From Tubiluchus corallicola (lineage: Eukaryota > Priapulida > Priapulimorpha > Priapulimorphida > Tubiluchidae), in the NCBI GenBank assembly GCA_030141605.1, contig JAQGDQ010000018.1, forward strand, positions 310,001 to 374,000: a DNA stretch of 64,000 bases, given 5' to 3'. The notes under the pieces were generated by a model. The model ran no database searches. It was not told where the DNA came from and was given only the letters and a program-made list of their open reading frames with translations. Each line of letters opens with the position of its first letter. Positions within the stretch are counted from its first letter, which is position 1. The position numbers and the translations under genes were made by a program. Shown here piece by piece: positions 28,601 through 43,600 of the stretch.

Positions 28601-31600
28601 AAATTACTCAGTATAATCTAATGTTTTTTCAGATAGCAGATAATGCACGGTTATTGGGGTCACGCATAATGTATATGCAATACTAACTACACTTTGCATG
28701 TCCACTACAAATTAAGAATTATAACTGCGTGAGAAACTAACTTTTAATGCCAGCTTGAACATAAATTACCTAATTTCTTCTGTTTACAAAACACTCTCAA
28801 CAGCTATTTATGTATGGTGGGCAGGAGACAAGATTCATTTTTTCTTTAAAGGACAACCGGACCCAATCTTAAACTATAGCTCACTGCAATCTAATCTGTA
28901 AGATATTGAAAAGGAACATACTGTTTTTTAAGACTAACTTATTTGAAAGAATTATTACCGCTGAAAACTAATTTTATGTTCACACAGCTAGTTCTTCAAT
29001 GTTACATACATTTCCCCATTCGCTAGTTAGATGGGCACTATCTCCGATAGTTCGGACATGCAACTGCACAAAAACAGGCAGTGTATCTCTCAATTCAGTT
29101 GTGGCGTAACGCACACGTTCGAGAGCGGTAAACTTGAAATTTAAGTTTTTAAACTTAAAGAGTTTTGTGTATCAACTGAATGTTGTACAGTAGCAAGTAC
29201 TTCAATTATTTTCATTTTCGTGCAATACGCTCGTGGGATGTTTGTGCTGTTAAAAATTGTTCAGTTGTGACGTCATCACTAACTGGGCTCGGTTTCATTA
29301 ATTACATTTAAATTTTTAACCTATTATTTTATTTATTGGGAACCGGTCAGGCGTTATTGAATACGCTATAATAAAATGTATACTTTTAACGTACTTCAAA
29401 ATATGGTAGTATATCAAAAATCACCCTGTTTTCTTTTAAAATATCTGTGCCTGAAGCAGCTATTCTTCGAGATGCTGCTTCATTCAATTTGTGGCAAGAT
29501 CAATTTGTATCCGGACAACACCTCAATATCATAATGCGCCCAGGTGAACGGCGTTGTGGTGGAATAACATACCACAGTTAGTATTAATCAGCTCTAAGTT
29601 TATAGAAGCACGTGTTCCAGGTTGCTAGGCCAATGTAGGGCAATCAAGTTCATATTCTTCGCTATGCTAATACAAAGAATATCTGTGATTCATCTCACAC
29701 AAGTCTGATTTATTATCATAACAGTGAATTTTTGTGCAATAAAACTATGTGGATGTTTGGGTTTGTAACTCATCTTGGCGTTTTTTAACCTTAAAAAACA
29801 ATTTACACAGTTCTGCCGGAATATTGGTCTGGGCGGGGGGGGGGATATGGGACAAAGGCAAAGAGGAGCACGTGAATTTATAGACTTAGTTAATTAGCCT
29901 CGAAGTTATGCCAAGAATACCGAAAATGTATATTCATACTTTATCATAACCGTATTTTCTACAAAAAAGGAAAAATTATAACTTTAAAGATTATGTGTTA
30001 TACCATAAATGTTATTGAAAAGAACTTAAGGTTTTTCCGCCTAAATAATTCGACGTCGAATAATCAATTTTCAGAGGCATCTCATTCGCTAATCCTAGAA
30101 ACCAGCCTTTCTCTTGGAAACACTGAACCTTACCACTGCTAATGTGGTAACAGAATGTAAATCCGGCTTCAATCCACATCCTCACAGTACAAAAGCAATC
30201 TCTTTAAAGTTTGCTTGTTTGACTGCTGTCGATTTTGGAGATGCACTTAAACTGAGAATACATTTTTGTAATGAAGCTGATACTGCTAAATGACTTAATT
30301 CAAATGATTCGTTTGCCAAAGCTCCAAATTTTACACTGCAGGCCTATAGCTTTATAGCAGCTGTTGAGAACATTTAATGATATATGAGGGCATACACGTG
30401 ACAGCAACAAATTTCAACAGCTGCAACAGCAATTGACATCAAACATCTGTTCATCATCGTCAGTTGCAATTGCTTTAGCATTAGAACCGCACACAATTCC
30501 ACCTTGTGTTTATCAGCATAGCCTTACGTGTTAACTTTTTAATAGGTTAATATCAAGTACATCTATAGATCCGCATATATGCACGTTATTAATGTGTCCC
30601 ATATAGACTTCCATGGCTTCGTACTTCTTGGTCATACCCCAAATTCTTGGCTTCTTAAACATAAACACGTGTGTTCGGGAGAAGCCATCAACGCCGCGCA
30701 AAGGAGGACTTACCAATTACTCAAACGATGACAGCGTGCCACTATTGCCACACTCCCTCGTGAGTTGTTTAGAAGTAACGCAGTGGGAAGCTACGCTTGC
30801 CATAGTTTAGTCAGCATATCCCGCAATTTTTATTGCAATGTCAAGCTTTTATTTTCTCTTAGAAAACCACTTATTATAAGAAATTACTAGAACACGTAAA
30901 ATGCACGAATAAAAAAACGCACAAACTTCGGACATTGCCTGTTGTACGCTTCCAAATTTAAATGACAAAAGACCATCACATTTTCCAAGTTCAAAACTAA
31001 TCCCTTGTACTAATTGTAAATGCACGAGTAATGTACTGCAAAAATTATCAGTGCTTCAGTTTGATTGGGGGTAGACTCGTTTCCCGGAAAAGTTTTTTGC
31101 CATAGAAATTTTTTCCCTGACAAAAAACTTTACAGAAAACTTTTTTACCAGAAAAATTTATTTCCCAGAACATTTTTTCGCAGAACAGCCATTTCGTAGA
31201 AACTTTTTTCCTAGAACCGTCATTTTCCAGAAAATATATTTCACAGAAAATGTAATCAATCCTTTTTAAAGCGTAGTTAGATGATGTGAAATAAAAGGTA
31301 GTTTATTATTTATTATATTTTTTTATTTATATAATAATTATTATAATTAATATTATATAATTATATAATATTATTATTATACTATTTTAAATGCATATAT
31401 CGAATAATACCGATTATATAATAAAAAATTTGGTCAACTCGTTAAGGCGAGAAAGTAGATTTGCAACGTCTTATGTATTTACGCAATAGTGAGTAATCAC
31501 GAAGTGCGATTGGCTACCAAAGTGAAGCAATGTCGAGCCTGACAGCTGATTAGTTGGGTGACTGCTTATGGAATCTCACTTTGGGCAGTTCCTTTCACTG

Positions 31601-34600
31601 CTATGCCGAATTAATTTCGCTGATTTAGGGAGGATGTATATGCATCTGACTGTGACACGTCTGCCTGTTCAAATTTTCATCTCAGAGAATTATGTTGAAA
31701 ATGAACTAGGGTCCGGCAATTTTTTTTCTGGGAAATGTTTTTTTCTGTGAAAAGTTTTCTGGGAAACGTACCTAAATCGTTTGACTGTTGTACTATTTCA
31801 AATTTAAATCACAGAGAACCACATATTCAAAGTTCAGAGGAATCAAAGCTGTATTCCTTTTTATATTTAATTCAATATAGAACTGAAACTCGTCAACTTA
31901 ATTACTACTTATGATTAATCATATTCTTCGCTTCTTAAACGTAAACTCTTGGTATTCGGGAAACGCCATCAAAGCCGCGCAATGGAAGACTACCGCCAAG
32001 CTCCCTCTTGAGTTGTTTAGAAGTAATGCAGTGAGTAACTATAATTGCTGTAGCTTAGTCAGCATATCCTGCAGTTTTTTACCCCAAGGTTTTATTTTCT
32101 TCTAAAACGCAGTTTACTAGAAGAAGTTACTAGAACATGTAAAATGCACGAGTAACGTGACATACAAATTTCGGAATTTGACTGTTGCACGTTTCCAAAT
32201 TAAACTTAGATTCATCATCTACATGTAAATATACAGTAATGTACCATAAAAATTTCAGAAGTATCGGAAGTTCAATTTGACTGTTGTGCTCTTTCAAAGT
32301 TAAATGACAGAAGACCACACAGTCAAAGGAACAAAGCTATATTCCTTTTACATTTAATTTAATGTGAAACTTAAATTCCCCAACTTAATTATTCCTTGTC
32401 ATAAAGTTAAGCCCCATAATTAATTTATTTATTGGGCCTAAACATGATTTTCTGGGGTATGATCTATACTAATATTCGCCTCATGCAAAACGTCAACCAC
32501 TCAATGACAAAAGCTACTATCTAAGATACGTGCCAGGAATAGAAGGAAAACTCCGAGGGATTTTTTATTGGATTATTAGGCCCTAATTGGTCAATCTTAT
32601 AAAGATCGCTCTACTTGCTGATTTTTTTTTATATGAAAAAGGCTTTCCATGTTTAACAAAGCACGACAACAAACCTATGCCGACTCACATAATCCAGTCA
32701 ATTCTAAGTACATGTATAACAATTAGATCAAATATCTGAGAAATATTAGATGATGCTCTTCGTCGCTTCTTAAGTCTTGAACTACATCCACTGAAAGTCT
32801 GTAGCGACTCCATGAAACCGTTTTTTTCGTGGTTTAATGATCATTTATTTCAGCAATAACAATTACTAATCAAACAGCTGCAGAGAAGGAATAACTGGTT
32901 ATGATATTGAAGATAGGGAAAACAATCAATAAGTCTTCAAGATACCCTGAGAGTCCTTATGTCTTGACAACATAAATACACAAGGCCAAGTCCACTGCGT
33001 GACTCCGTTGAGAAAACTTCGCATTCCACGGCGAGAAAAGTGAGAAAGTAAACAGGAAGGAGACGTGGTGACTCTAGTACTTCGGCTTTAACTTAAATCA
33101 GGCCAAATGAAAACAACAAAGTTTCTCATGTGACGGCTGCGTGAATCGCAGTTTAATCACTGCATTGAAAACACAAACGTTATTAAATCAGTTATACGCT
33201 CTGAATTGTTTAAATACTGAGTACAAAATCCAATAGACACGAATATTCCGTTGGTCGTTGTGATTATTCAATACAAGTATTCAGAAATAGGTGGCGACGT
33301 ACTATGTAGTAAGTATAATGAAGAATAATGATAACAATGAAAATGCTTTTAAAAATCAGATTCTCTTTATAACTTTAGGTATTTATTTTTTTAAGTAGAG
33401 GAAGTGTGTTCTAAACTGCCAGCAGTTTCTCAAGCCTGAGCAATACGTAATGCAAGGAATTACTGCAAATATCCGTTAAAAGTGTATAAGCACGATCCTC
33501 TTTTTAACCTTTAAGCACTGAATTAATTTAACAAACCGAGGACAGAAAAATGACCGGTTTCCAAGGTTCTATAGTTTTTATACTCAAGATTATGTTCTTT
33601 TTATCGTAACCATGAAATCAATTGAAACTCGACACTGTTTTTGCTTGTAAACATTGTTTTCTTTTTATTATTTTGTTAAAATACTGAACTATTTGCTGGG
33701 TCATTGATTGTCAATAGTAAACTATAAGTTATTCTACAGCAAGCACGCTGTGCATAACGTTTATAATGGTACAATCACTGTAGGCAACAACATAAGCAAA
33801 GAAAGCTGGAAAATGTGTGTAAACAATGAAGCCAGACCAAAATGCAATCAGATTCCTTCTAACAACTATTTACACATACTAAGCCCCATATCCATTTCAC
33901 GCTGAGTGCCAGACGACACGATTGCCATACTCAAAACACTAGCATAACGATTTACCTGTTAGCTTATTTACAACACCATCAATATTTCGTGGTTATCCTT
34001 TTCAGCACAGCATCGTTGATGATCACTTAAATCAGTCAAACATGTTCCTCAACGAATATACCAGGTGTTTCCTCACTGCCATTGCTAATTCACTGATAAC
34101 TGTTCTAGGAAAGTTGGTGATTGTTGTTAGTCCAGTAAAAATGAAAGTGTCACACGTATTGAAACTCGATTATCTGCAGCTTCTTAACTACAAGAATGAA
34201 CTGTTATTTTGCCAACAAATATACTGCGTCAACAAACATAATAGGTACTCATTTGTATAAAGCACTTATTAGCTGGAAGAAAACTATCCAAATCCAACTA
34301 ACTGTAATTGGATTAAACTAGTTAATTGACAATTAATGCTCATAAGACATAAAGGAGCCCGAAAATTTGTCACAAAATCACAAAAGTCACAAAATTTAAA
34401 CCACCATCCATGTGACACATGGTCTGCGAAGCTGACCCACCTGTGGCCACTGCCTAAACAAATTCCATAATATCTGGTCCAGAACGATGCTTAACTTGGT
34501 AAGTATCCCAAAAGTGCTAATGGGGACCAGGAATAACTGTGTCAAAAATAGCAGTTGTGTATTTTGACAAAAGTATTATCACTGTTTGATAGTGAAAACT

Positions 34601-37600
34601 GTATATAATAAGTAAAGTAACTTTTTCCTCAATTTTTGTAACTATTTTTTCTTAAACTGCAGGTTACTGCACAAACGTTTAGGATTAACACTAGATTACA
34701 GGCTAAACCACGATCTGCAAATCTGTAATAAATAAATTCAGGTTTTCAGCAAATTACAAAGCAACACGCAATACCTAGGGGAAAACCAAAGTATAATCAT
34801 CAGATGGTCGCGGTCTTTAATCGCATAACAACAAATCTGCGTAACTGATACTTATACGTAATCTTATACAATATAGACTGCGGCTGACGAAAACGGAAAA
34901 CCTGAAAACCCTATGTCAAGCAAAAATGGAACCAATGTTATTACTGATACAAACAATTTAATAATTTAATCTGACGCAGCCGAACATCTAGCTCACCTGT
35001 CCTACGTCGTTCATATGGCGGATTATCCGGTAATCCACAGAGTAATGCTAATCCACAAACACAGTCCACTTGCCCACAGGAAAGGAAGAAGCCTGGTACA
35101 CCAGCCGAATCAACTCGGCTACAGAAATCGGATCTGGCAGCTAGTTAAATATAGCGGATGGTGTATACAGCCTATCTATATATGGAGCAGGGGGTGTCAT
35201 TCAAATGTGGCGCGCGGGGGCAGCGGTGTGCATGATGAAGACGCCAGCGACAGCGAACGTTGAACACTTTATTGCACCAAAATTTAAATTTACGGCCTTT
35301 CAATTAAACAAACTGCATTTCGGTTGCGTATTTCATCTTGTCTGTAGTTTGTGTATGCCCCAGTGGAAATGTTAACTTCAATGTTATGTAAAAATAACCG
35401 TTTGAGTCAATATTAGTCATCACCTCTAATTTTATGTTGATTTTCTTTACATCTGGGTTAAGCATGAGTAGCCGTTTAGTTAAGCCAAAGAGAAATTTTT
35501 GGGGTCGCTCGACTTTCGAGGCCCACACAGCACATCAGCCGTTTAACTAAGTGAAGTGGGCATTGGGTCACAGTATTTTCCTGTCCACAATTTAGGCAAC
35601 CAAGCCGGCACCCTGATCAAGCACTGAACGCCAGGGCTTACTAATCTACAAATGTTGAATTGTTGTGCTGGCACTGGAAAGATGCAACAGCAACACTAAG
35701 CCGTCAAAGACGTCTACACCAACATGCACCCTTCCTCAATAAAAAATAAATGAAACAGAGCAGTAGCAGTATGACAGGTGAAATCGTCGAGGAAGAGAAA
35801 CATTTTCTTGGCGGTTATCCCTCCATTTGCTAACGAGACACGACGCTACTTGAGTTTACCAGTTATTTTGTAGAGTAAGAAACTAGAGTAGAGTAATTAT
35901 TTTCAGATTCACATGGTATGCTATTTCTTTAAAATTTTATCAAAATTAGTATAACGATTGTTCAATTTTGTGGCCCGTGCGCTAATTGGACTCTTGACTT
36001 TTGCAATGTGTAATAACGACTGTGTACGCCAGTAATATATTAATAAAGTCGTGACCCTCGCGATATGCTAGACTTTTAGCTCACCGAAATAATGTCACAC
36101 GACTCGTATAGGTAGAAGTGAAAACCAGCAGGTGTAGTTTAAATTATTAACTATTTACCCTTCGCTCTGCGATCATAATAACATTCTGTATCTGGTAAAA
36201 CACTAAGCAAAATTCCAAAGCAACAAGTCAAACTGTTGTAAAATTTTACAATACCCCCTGGTTAGTAGAACATACTCGATCCCTGGACGCTGACTTTACA
36301 TTCCAGAATGCTAAAGTTTATCAAGCGTCAGGATGCACAGATGAGTGGAGGCGCTATAATAAAAGAGGACCAACGTAGCAGTCGTTAAACCCTTGACTGG
36401 TCATTAGAACATGTTAGTAACGCTAATTCTTCTAAGCGATGCTATTTCGCTGGTTTACTGATGAATCCTGCCACAGCCTGACCGCAATGATTCAGCATCA
36501 TCTGTTTCCAAAACAAACTAACGAGCTGTTGAACTTTAAATAACATAGCCATAGAATAAGAATGAGATTACTGTAATTGCTTGTACTTTTCGTTTAGCGA
36601 CTAGACGCGTTTACTGAAAATAAATTCATCATTTCCGAAATTTTTTTATTCGTGTTTTCAGTTGGAATAGCACAACGTAATTTTTGACATAAGGTGACAA
36701 AATTCGTTGCATTTTTTACTAGGCGAACTGTTATGTGTGATGTCCGTACGCGCTTCCTACATGCCTATGCTTAATAAGGAGCGACGCCATATTATTAAGA
36801 TTAAAGCAAACGCTCTCAGTTATGCTGACATGCACCATTTATATTCAGAAATATAATAAAAGTAATTTTTCACATTTCAAAACTTATATAGGTTATTTAA
36901 ACTTGTTACCATTATCACTATCACACTATCGCTACTGCCGTCAGCTAGTAAAGTCGCGATGACATGTCTTCATTTTAGCAGTGGCTTTCCATTTTCCAAG
37001 TTCTGCTACGCATGTTGAATCTAAAGTTTTGTGTGTTTATAATTCTAAGCAAAAAAACTTTGCAAGATAAATCGGGTTCCAGATTCAAGTTGCCTGCTTA
37101 TTTTGTTACCAGAGTTTACTATGCCATTTTCCAAAACAGTGAAAGACACATACGAGTCTGAGTCTATCAGATTCACCTGACTGAAATGTGTAGAACATCC
37201 CCTGGATGCGCTTATTTTACTTGTCAATGTTTATTTTTAATTGTCAATATATCTCGTTCACTTATTTGTGTTTACATATCTACAGAAACGACGCTGAATT
37301 AAAATACAGTGAATTAATTCATAAATATTAATTACCAAAAGGTAAGATAATAAATCTTTGTAATAAAAGACAGACCGCTAACACGCAGACAGTGTCAACT
37401 CACAGGCATGCTCAAAACTCAAAATTAATTTTTTCTTTTACGTTACATATATTGTTAAGTACCTATCATATACAGCGAATATTTAACAAAGTGTAAAACA
37501 GTTACGCACTGTCCAATCCTGTTGCGTAACTTGCGTATAACATTTTACGTACGTATGTACTGAAATTGCCTTCGTTGGCTTCTTGGCGCCATCTTCAGGA

Positions 37601-40600
37601 AGATATTGTGAAAACAAATCAGCAAAAATTGTGAAAAGTGCGGCAAAATGCGTTACAGCGACTAAATGAAAGCTTACCAAATCATGAGGCTACATAGTAC
37701 TAGGCCTACATTCTGCAATCTGTATATGCAAAAACGTTACAATTAATAAGAACCTAATCCAATTACGCCCAGAGAGCTGTCCAGTTTAGCTAACTAAGCT
37801 GGAAATTTCTGGTGTTTCCAATGCTGGTCAGTTTACATGTGTTTTACAGTCCACTTCCACTCTTTAAATTGTGTTTAACCGAAAAAATGTTTAATCTGTA
37901 CTCTTCAGACCTCAGGTGCTCTAGTATTATTTATTGGTTAGTGTCCCAGATGTTACCTATCTGTAGATACTTGACGTATCGATGACAGTAACGAGTATCA
38001 AGCACGCAGACACTATCGGTACATTAACCCAGACATACAACAGTGAACACGGTCAATGTATTGACGGACAAACCAGCTATAGCAATTTCTAAAACAAGAT
38101 AGCTACATAAGAGCTGGTAGGTGATGGATCAAAACAGTGACTTTAATATACTGTGTGTAGCGGATTTTGTCTTCCTGTCTTACATTAACAGGAGCGGATT
38201 TTGTTACCATCAACAAGACTATCAAAATTTCTTGCTTGGTTGATTTATGTGGGGCAACTGGTTGTTTAACTGGCTGATCGGTTGAGTAGATGGCGGTTGA
38301 TTTGTTAGTTGATTCATTGGTTGGTTAGGTTTAGGTGGCCACTGACTGAATTTTCACATCATATTAATCAATTCATCGTCATGTGTCATTAATTTATACC
38401 ACGAAATAATTAGAACTGTAGAATAATTATGCTACGAAATCGCAAAGACTAGTTTGACGTTTACACTTACCATTTTGTAGGCCGGTGTAGGACTATCTGC
38501 AGCCTGCAAAAAAGACAAAAATTGTCAAAGCAAGGTTGCAATGTCTTTTTGCACAGATGGATTCATGAATCTATATAACAATAATACAAAATTCAAATAA
38601 GCTCTTTCTATATTATTTTTGCTATATGTTTGAGGAAAGTATGCTATCACGTAAGTGGCTCATTGAACAATCTAAACAATTTTTTATCTGCATGTAATGA
38701 ACAAGTTTACTAAATTCGAGCAAAGCAGTATGCTGGGAGTAAAACTAGTAACTTAGCTATGCGAGTTTTATGACAATATATTTGCGACATTTATATGGCT
38801 TACAGTTATTGAGCTCTATACAAACAAGTGTATGCAATAATTTCTTCGCATATTTGGATTAACGTTGGTGTAAAGTAGTAACTTCAGCTGAGGACCAGGC
38901 AAATAATAATTCTGATTATCAAACAAGAGGCGGCACTGAAGCCATACACTGCCGCCGCTGCTTTGTCATCCCATCAAACACCGCTGGAGAAATTGCTTGC
39001 ACCTGAGGGCAAACAAATCCAATTCAGAATGTCTATTTCGTGGATCTTGTTGATTATAGTCCAGAAACGTGATAGCCAACATGATTTCACTCTTGTATAA
39101 CCATCAAATAATCTCTCTTGCATATCCATGGCGTTTTCACTGGTCACGTTTTCGTTTGCCAGACTCAACAGAGCTGCCTTCCGGTTTTATAGATGACAAC
39201 TGATTGAAAACATGCATTGCTACTTGGCTAGATAGTGCCTAACTTTCTTCTTCGTGTTTCGAATGGATCTACTTTCTAAAGCTTGGTAACTCTACGGATA
39301 TAGGGAAGGTGGATGCAAGACCTCAGCTGCCCGATATTTTTGTTAGCTATGAATAAGATGTGCTGCAAAATAAATACTAGTCGCAATCCCGAATTCTCCT
39401 AAATTATACAGGGCTTCGATGGATTTGTTTAATATTTTTGTCCTCTGAGTCTACACTGCAGTATACGGCGGGATATCTGAATTATTATGTTCAATTTTGC
39501 CGTTCTTTATAGACCACATTTCTTTATAACGTAAGCCTACAATATTCCTTTAACAATGATTAGATCATCATCAACATTAATCGAAAACCATCTTCATTAT
39601 CATCATCGTCACCATCATCATCATCATCATCATCCCCGCTACCATCATTGGCATTGTGACCATCATCATCATCATCATTACCATCATCATCACCACCACC
39701 GCCATCATCATCAATCATCAGCAAGAAAAACATAAACAAATGTGAGTTATAGAAAGAGTATGGCCAACAGCAGCAGCAGCAGCAGGAAAATATATTAATG
39801 ACAAATTTGAGTTACATAAAAAGATGAAATAGATTTTGACCGGTTTAATAGTAACAGTGTGCGTATAACCGCGATAACAGATTCATCTTTTATGCGCAAC
39901 TAAATTAAACTTAGTGAAATGGTTTTGTGATTTCGCAACACTTTGGATATAACTGGTACACGGTTAAAAATTTCCAGGACTATTCGTTCTCTCTCCCCCT
40001 CCCCCACCATGAGTTACAGACACACATCTTGTTACTTCTGTGCATTTTTCTTTACATTTTTTATCTTTGACATATATATTTATATATATATTTATATATA
40101 TATAAAAGCAGTCTCACTTACTGCTTTTGCTATCGTAATATGGCTGTGTAATGAGAAGAATACATAGATGAAAGACTTATACCTTTATATCAATATCTTG
40201 AATCGTATTAGTGCTAATGCTAATCCAATAAATTGTTTGTTGCTCGAATTGTTATTCTAATACATCTATATGCCTTTCATTCGCTAATGAAATTACACAC
40301 TGCTTTTTGAGCAAAGCGTTTAATCTCTCTATATTAATTGTCCTCTGCAAATGATCAACAAGGGATTAATAACTCCAGTAAGCGGCCGCCGGCAGCCATC
40401 AAATACATTGGATACCTGATCTGCAGAGCCAGCCGCAACTTTCAGCGTTAAGACCTAACGCATCAGTTCATTGAAAAATTCTATTAATTTGTGAAACGTG
40501 CAATTAATCCCAATGAATTCTACATTCGAGAAAAAACGTACAGAATAAGCGCCGGAGTGGTGATGAACTACTGTTACTAGCAGACTGTACCAAGATCATT

Positions 40601-43600
40601 CTCACTGCAGATTGGGAGGTAATCAGAATGAAATTTATGTAACTTTCATAACTGTAGTGAGAATCCACGAACTAGTAGCTGATGAGAGGTCAAAGAAATT
40701 GCTTCATAATATTTACTGATCTCACAAACAGCTTAAGGTAACAAAAAAAACTTGACAGTAAAAATCCACATAGAAGCAGTTCTGAGGAGAAACTAAAAGT
40801 ATGGTAGGTACAGTCCACACATTTCTGCACTTAGAAACCTGATTATGAAGATACGGCAAAATCAGGAGCATAGTACTGTTTTAGTTTTCGATTTAAGAAA
40901 AAAAAGACAGGAAATGAACTTTGCAGGACATTTGACGGTTTAAAGGAAGACCGGACGATTGTTTAGACTTAATCTCATTTTAATTTACTGTCCAAAATAG
41001 ACATTTTCTTGCTTATAAAAGTTAACAATTGTTCCTTATATTTGAATAATTAGCTTAGAAAGTTACTTAACGGCATCCGAACACAGCTATTGCTTACGTC
41101 AGAAACTAACCACAGTTTGTGCAATGGCAGGCGTCCTCGCTTGCGCGTGAAGCACATTTGCATAGGTGTTACAGCACTACTTAAACGCATGATGTCACGA
41201 AAAATGGGCTTTACATCATATGACGTCATGAAAGTAACACAGCAGTTCATGACCACGGTTATCACGGTACCGCCTTCTATTTGTCGGCCACGCGCACGTG
41301 ACAAAAAGGCGCCGCTGCCAATCTTAGTAGATTCACTGAGCCGCGCGTAGCTTTGAAAGTTTAACGAAATTTGAGTATCCGAGATAATTATTATTTAATG
41401 TAAGCTTTGATTTAAAATAAGCTATTGTAGTTTTCAATATTTTAGAGCATTCTTTAGTCTGAACTCGTGTTTACACAATCATCCGATTTTCCTTTAACCA
41501 AAGAGTCGAAATCAAACAAGCACAGAGAATTTAAAACTAAAAGAGACCATCTTTTTGGCGCTTATTTGGCAACTTGACTTGGCGTGTTACAGTAACACTT
41601 ACAGAAACAGTGATAATGACTAGATGTATGCAAATCGACTATGCGAAACAAACATTATTTATGAAATGTATGCGAGGAAGAACTCTGCAGCAATAAAAAA
41701 ATCCCACCGAGGAACCTACCGTTCTGAATATGCGAGCGATAAGTGATACCTAGGTAGCATCTATATCATAGCGCGCGGATGCTCATCTCCCCATTCGGAA
41801 ACAAAGGGTTAATCATTCACCAGTCAACGTGTCTCTGAATAATTCATGCAATATTTTCTCCTTCGATCTGCAAAAGCCATCCCCCAGTATGTGCAACTCT
41901 TCAAGACAGCGCCACATCTCCACTGATCAGATAAAAATTCTCTAATCGCCCACCACCTTCTAAATCAGCGCACTTAATTTGCTACCACACTAGAAGCTAA
42001 AAAGTAATTTAAGCTCACACAAACAGTCATTACAGACATACCACGAATGATCAATATTTTAAACTATTTCATCGGAACTCGTTTATTGAGTAAGCAAAAT
42101 AACATCGCCTAAACTCTCCCAGGGGAATCATGCAAAACTTCCCACTTCATTGATTGCTTTAGTGGCGGGATATCGGGGAAACGGCATGAGAAATTCGAGT
42201 GCTTTCTTTGCTGTTCTTTCAATATTCGTGCTTCGCCTTACATTTACATTCGAGTTTTCTTCGTAATTAATCAGTGCTCAGAAATCTTCCTTTTTAGCAG
42301 CCCATTCATGGAACAGAAACGCATAAAGTGGAAAATTGCATTTGTCATGAAAACTGAATTACATTTATTAACATATAAAAGTGCATAAAAGTAGTCTGTC
42401 TTTCTGTGTGTCTGCTATATTAGACATGTGTCAACTAATATGAGAAAAAAATTAACAACATCAATGAATCCAGTGATTAACTGGCTTTGATTCGCATAAA
42501 CTAGAATGAGTTATGTTAAACAAATATTAATTCTAAGAAAATGACATGAAGGCCAAACTATTCGACCATATAAGAAACGGTTGAATACGGAGAAGAAGCT
42601 AAGTGGAAAGAGAAAGAACCAAAATGTGGAAAAATATCAAGCAAGCAATCCATCGCTGATAGTTAACATTGTTTTTTTTTCAAAACAGCCATTTGCTCAA
42701 TAGAACTGTAATTCTTTATCTCTCATAGTTCCCTACCTTGAAATTCTATTATACAGCGTCATAGCTTTTACACACAATTTTGGTTCGTCGCATTGCTGTT
42801 ACTGTTACAAAGCAATGAGTGACTAACAATAGTTTTTACTAACAATTAGTTTTCTATTGTTGACATGGTCAATTTAATCATCACATTTTATCCAGAGTAA
42901 TTATATTATTAGCGCGCGTGGTCTGTGTACCTAAACACTTCAGACCATCTCCGGATACCATCAAGTGTACAAAACCAAAGAATCGCTTAGCAATCAATAG
43001 AAGAAATAGCCCCATAAACCCCGCAACTTAATTTTCAGCTGTTTGTTGAGTTATTCCGATAATGGTATTACAGAGGGTCTCTCTTGCCTCTAGAGAAAAC
43101 TTGTCTTTCTGGACGTATTTTCTAATTTTGTTACTCGCTTGGCTTTACCAAGATATTCATAACTACCATGCAACCAGTGCTACGACATGATTAATGAGCT
43201 ATAAGAAAAATTATTCGTTACAGCTTACTGAAATCTGTTAGAAGTTTTGGTTGCTAACCAGGCAGAAATGTCGAGTGGCTAAATTTCATTAGCATAAAAA
43301 ATCACTACAGCAATAACAGAAATTGCAAAATTCTGAGCCAACATTGCCAACTTCTGAGAAAAAATTGCAGTGGACTGGATCATTAATACCACCACCATTA
43401 CCGACAACAATCGATAAGAAAGTTAGTAAACTTATATAGTTTGTCATTGTAATATCTCCACAGTGATCCAGCAAGAAGCCGTATTTTGTTGTATTCTATT
43501 CTATATCGTCACAAACAGCAACAATACGTGTAACAGGAACTGCTGGCAATGATGATGATGGCAAGGATGAAAACAATAGCAACAATAATTTCAACTTTCA

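Larger units (their letters stand above)
24505..34996. other. Large 5' intron, repeat-bearing
   Basis: This 10.5-kb intron separates exon 1b from exon 3. From 24.5 to 30.6 kb I see only AT-rich unique-looking sequence and a G run at 29834-29844. From 30.6 to 32.4 kb there is a tandem duplication interrupted by a transposon. At 34.44-34.54 kb there is a weak 5S-like stretch. No protein-like open frame is convincing. Confidence 0.6.

Noticed and set aside
35005-35133. Longer minus-strand open frame reading a Cys/Gly/Leu-rich peptide ending [10 protein letters not shown]
   Set aside because: It has no start codon before an upstream stop and would leave phase 1 against phase-0 exon 3. The six-codon reading from ATG 35014 fits instead.
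38974-39168. Minus-strand frame of 64 codons near the microexon
   Set aside because: No motif recognised and no convincing splice sites joining it to tensin exons.
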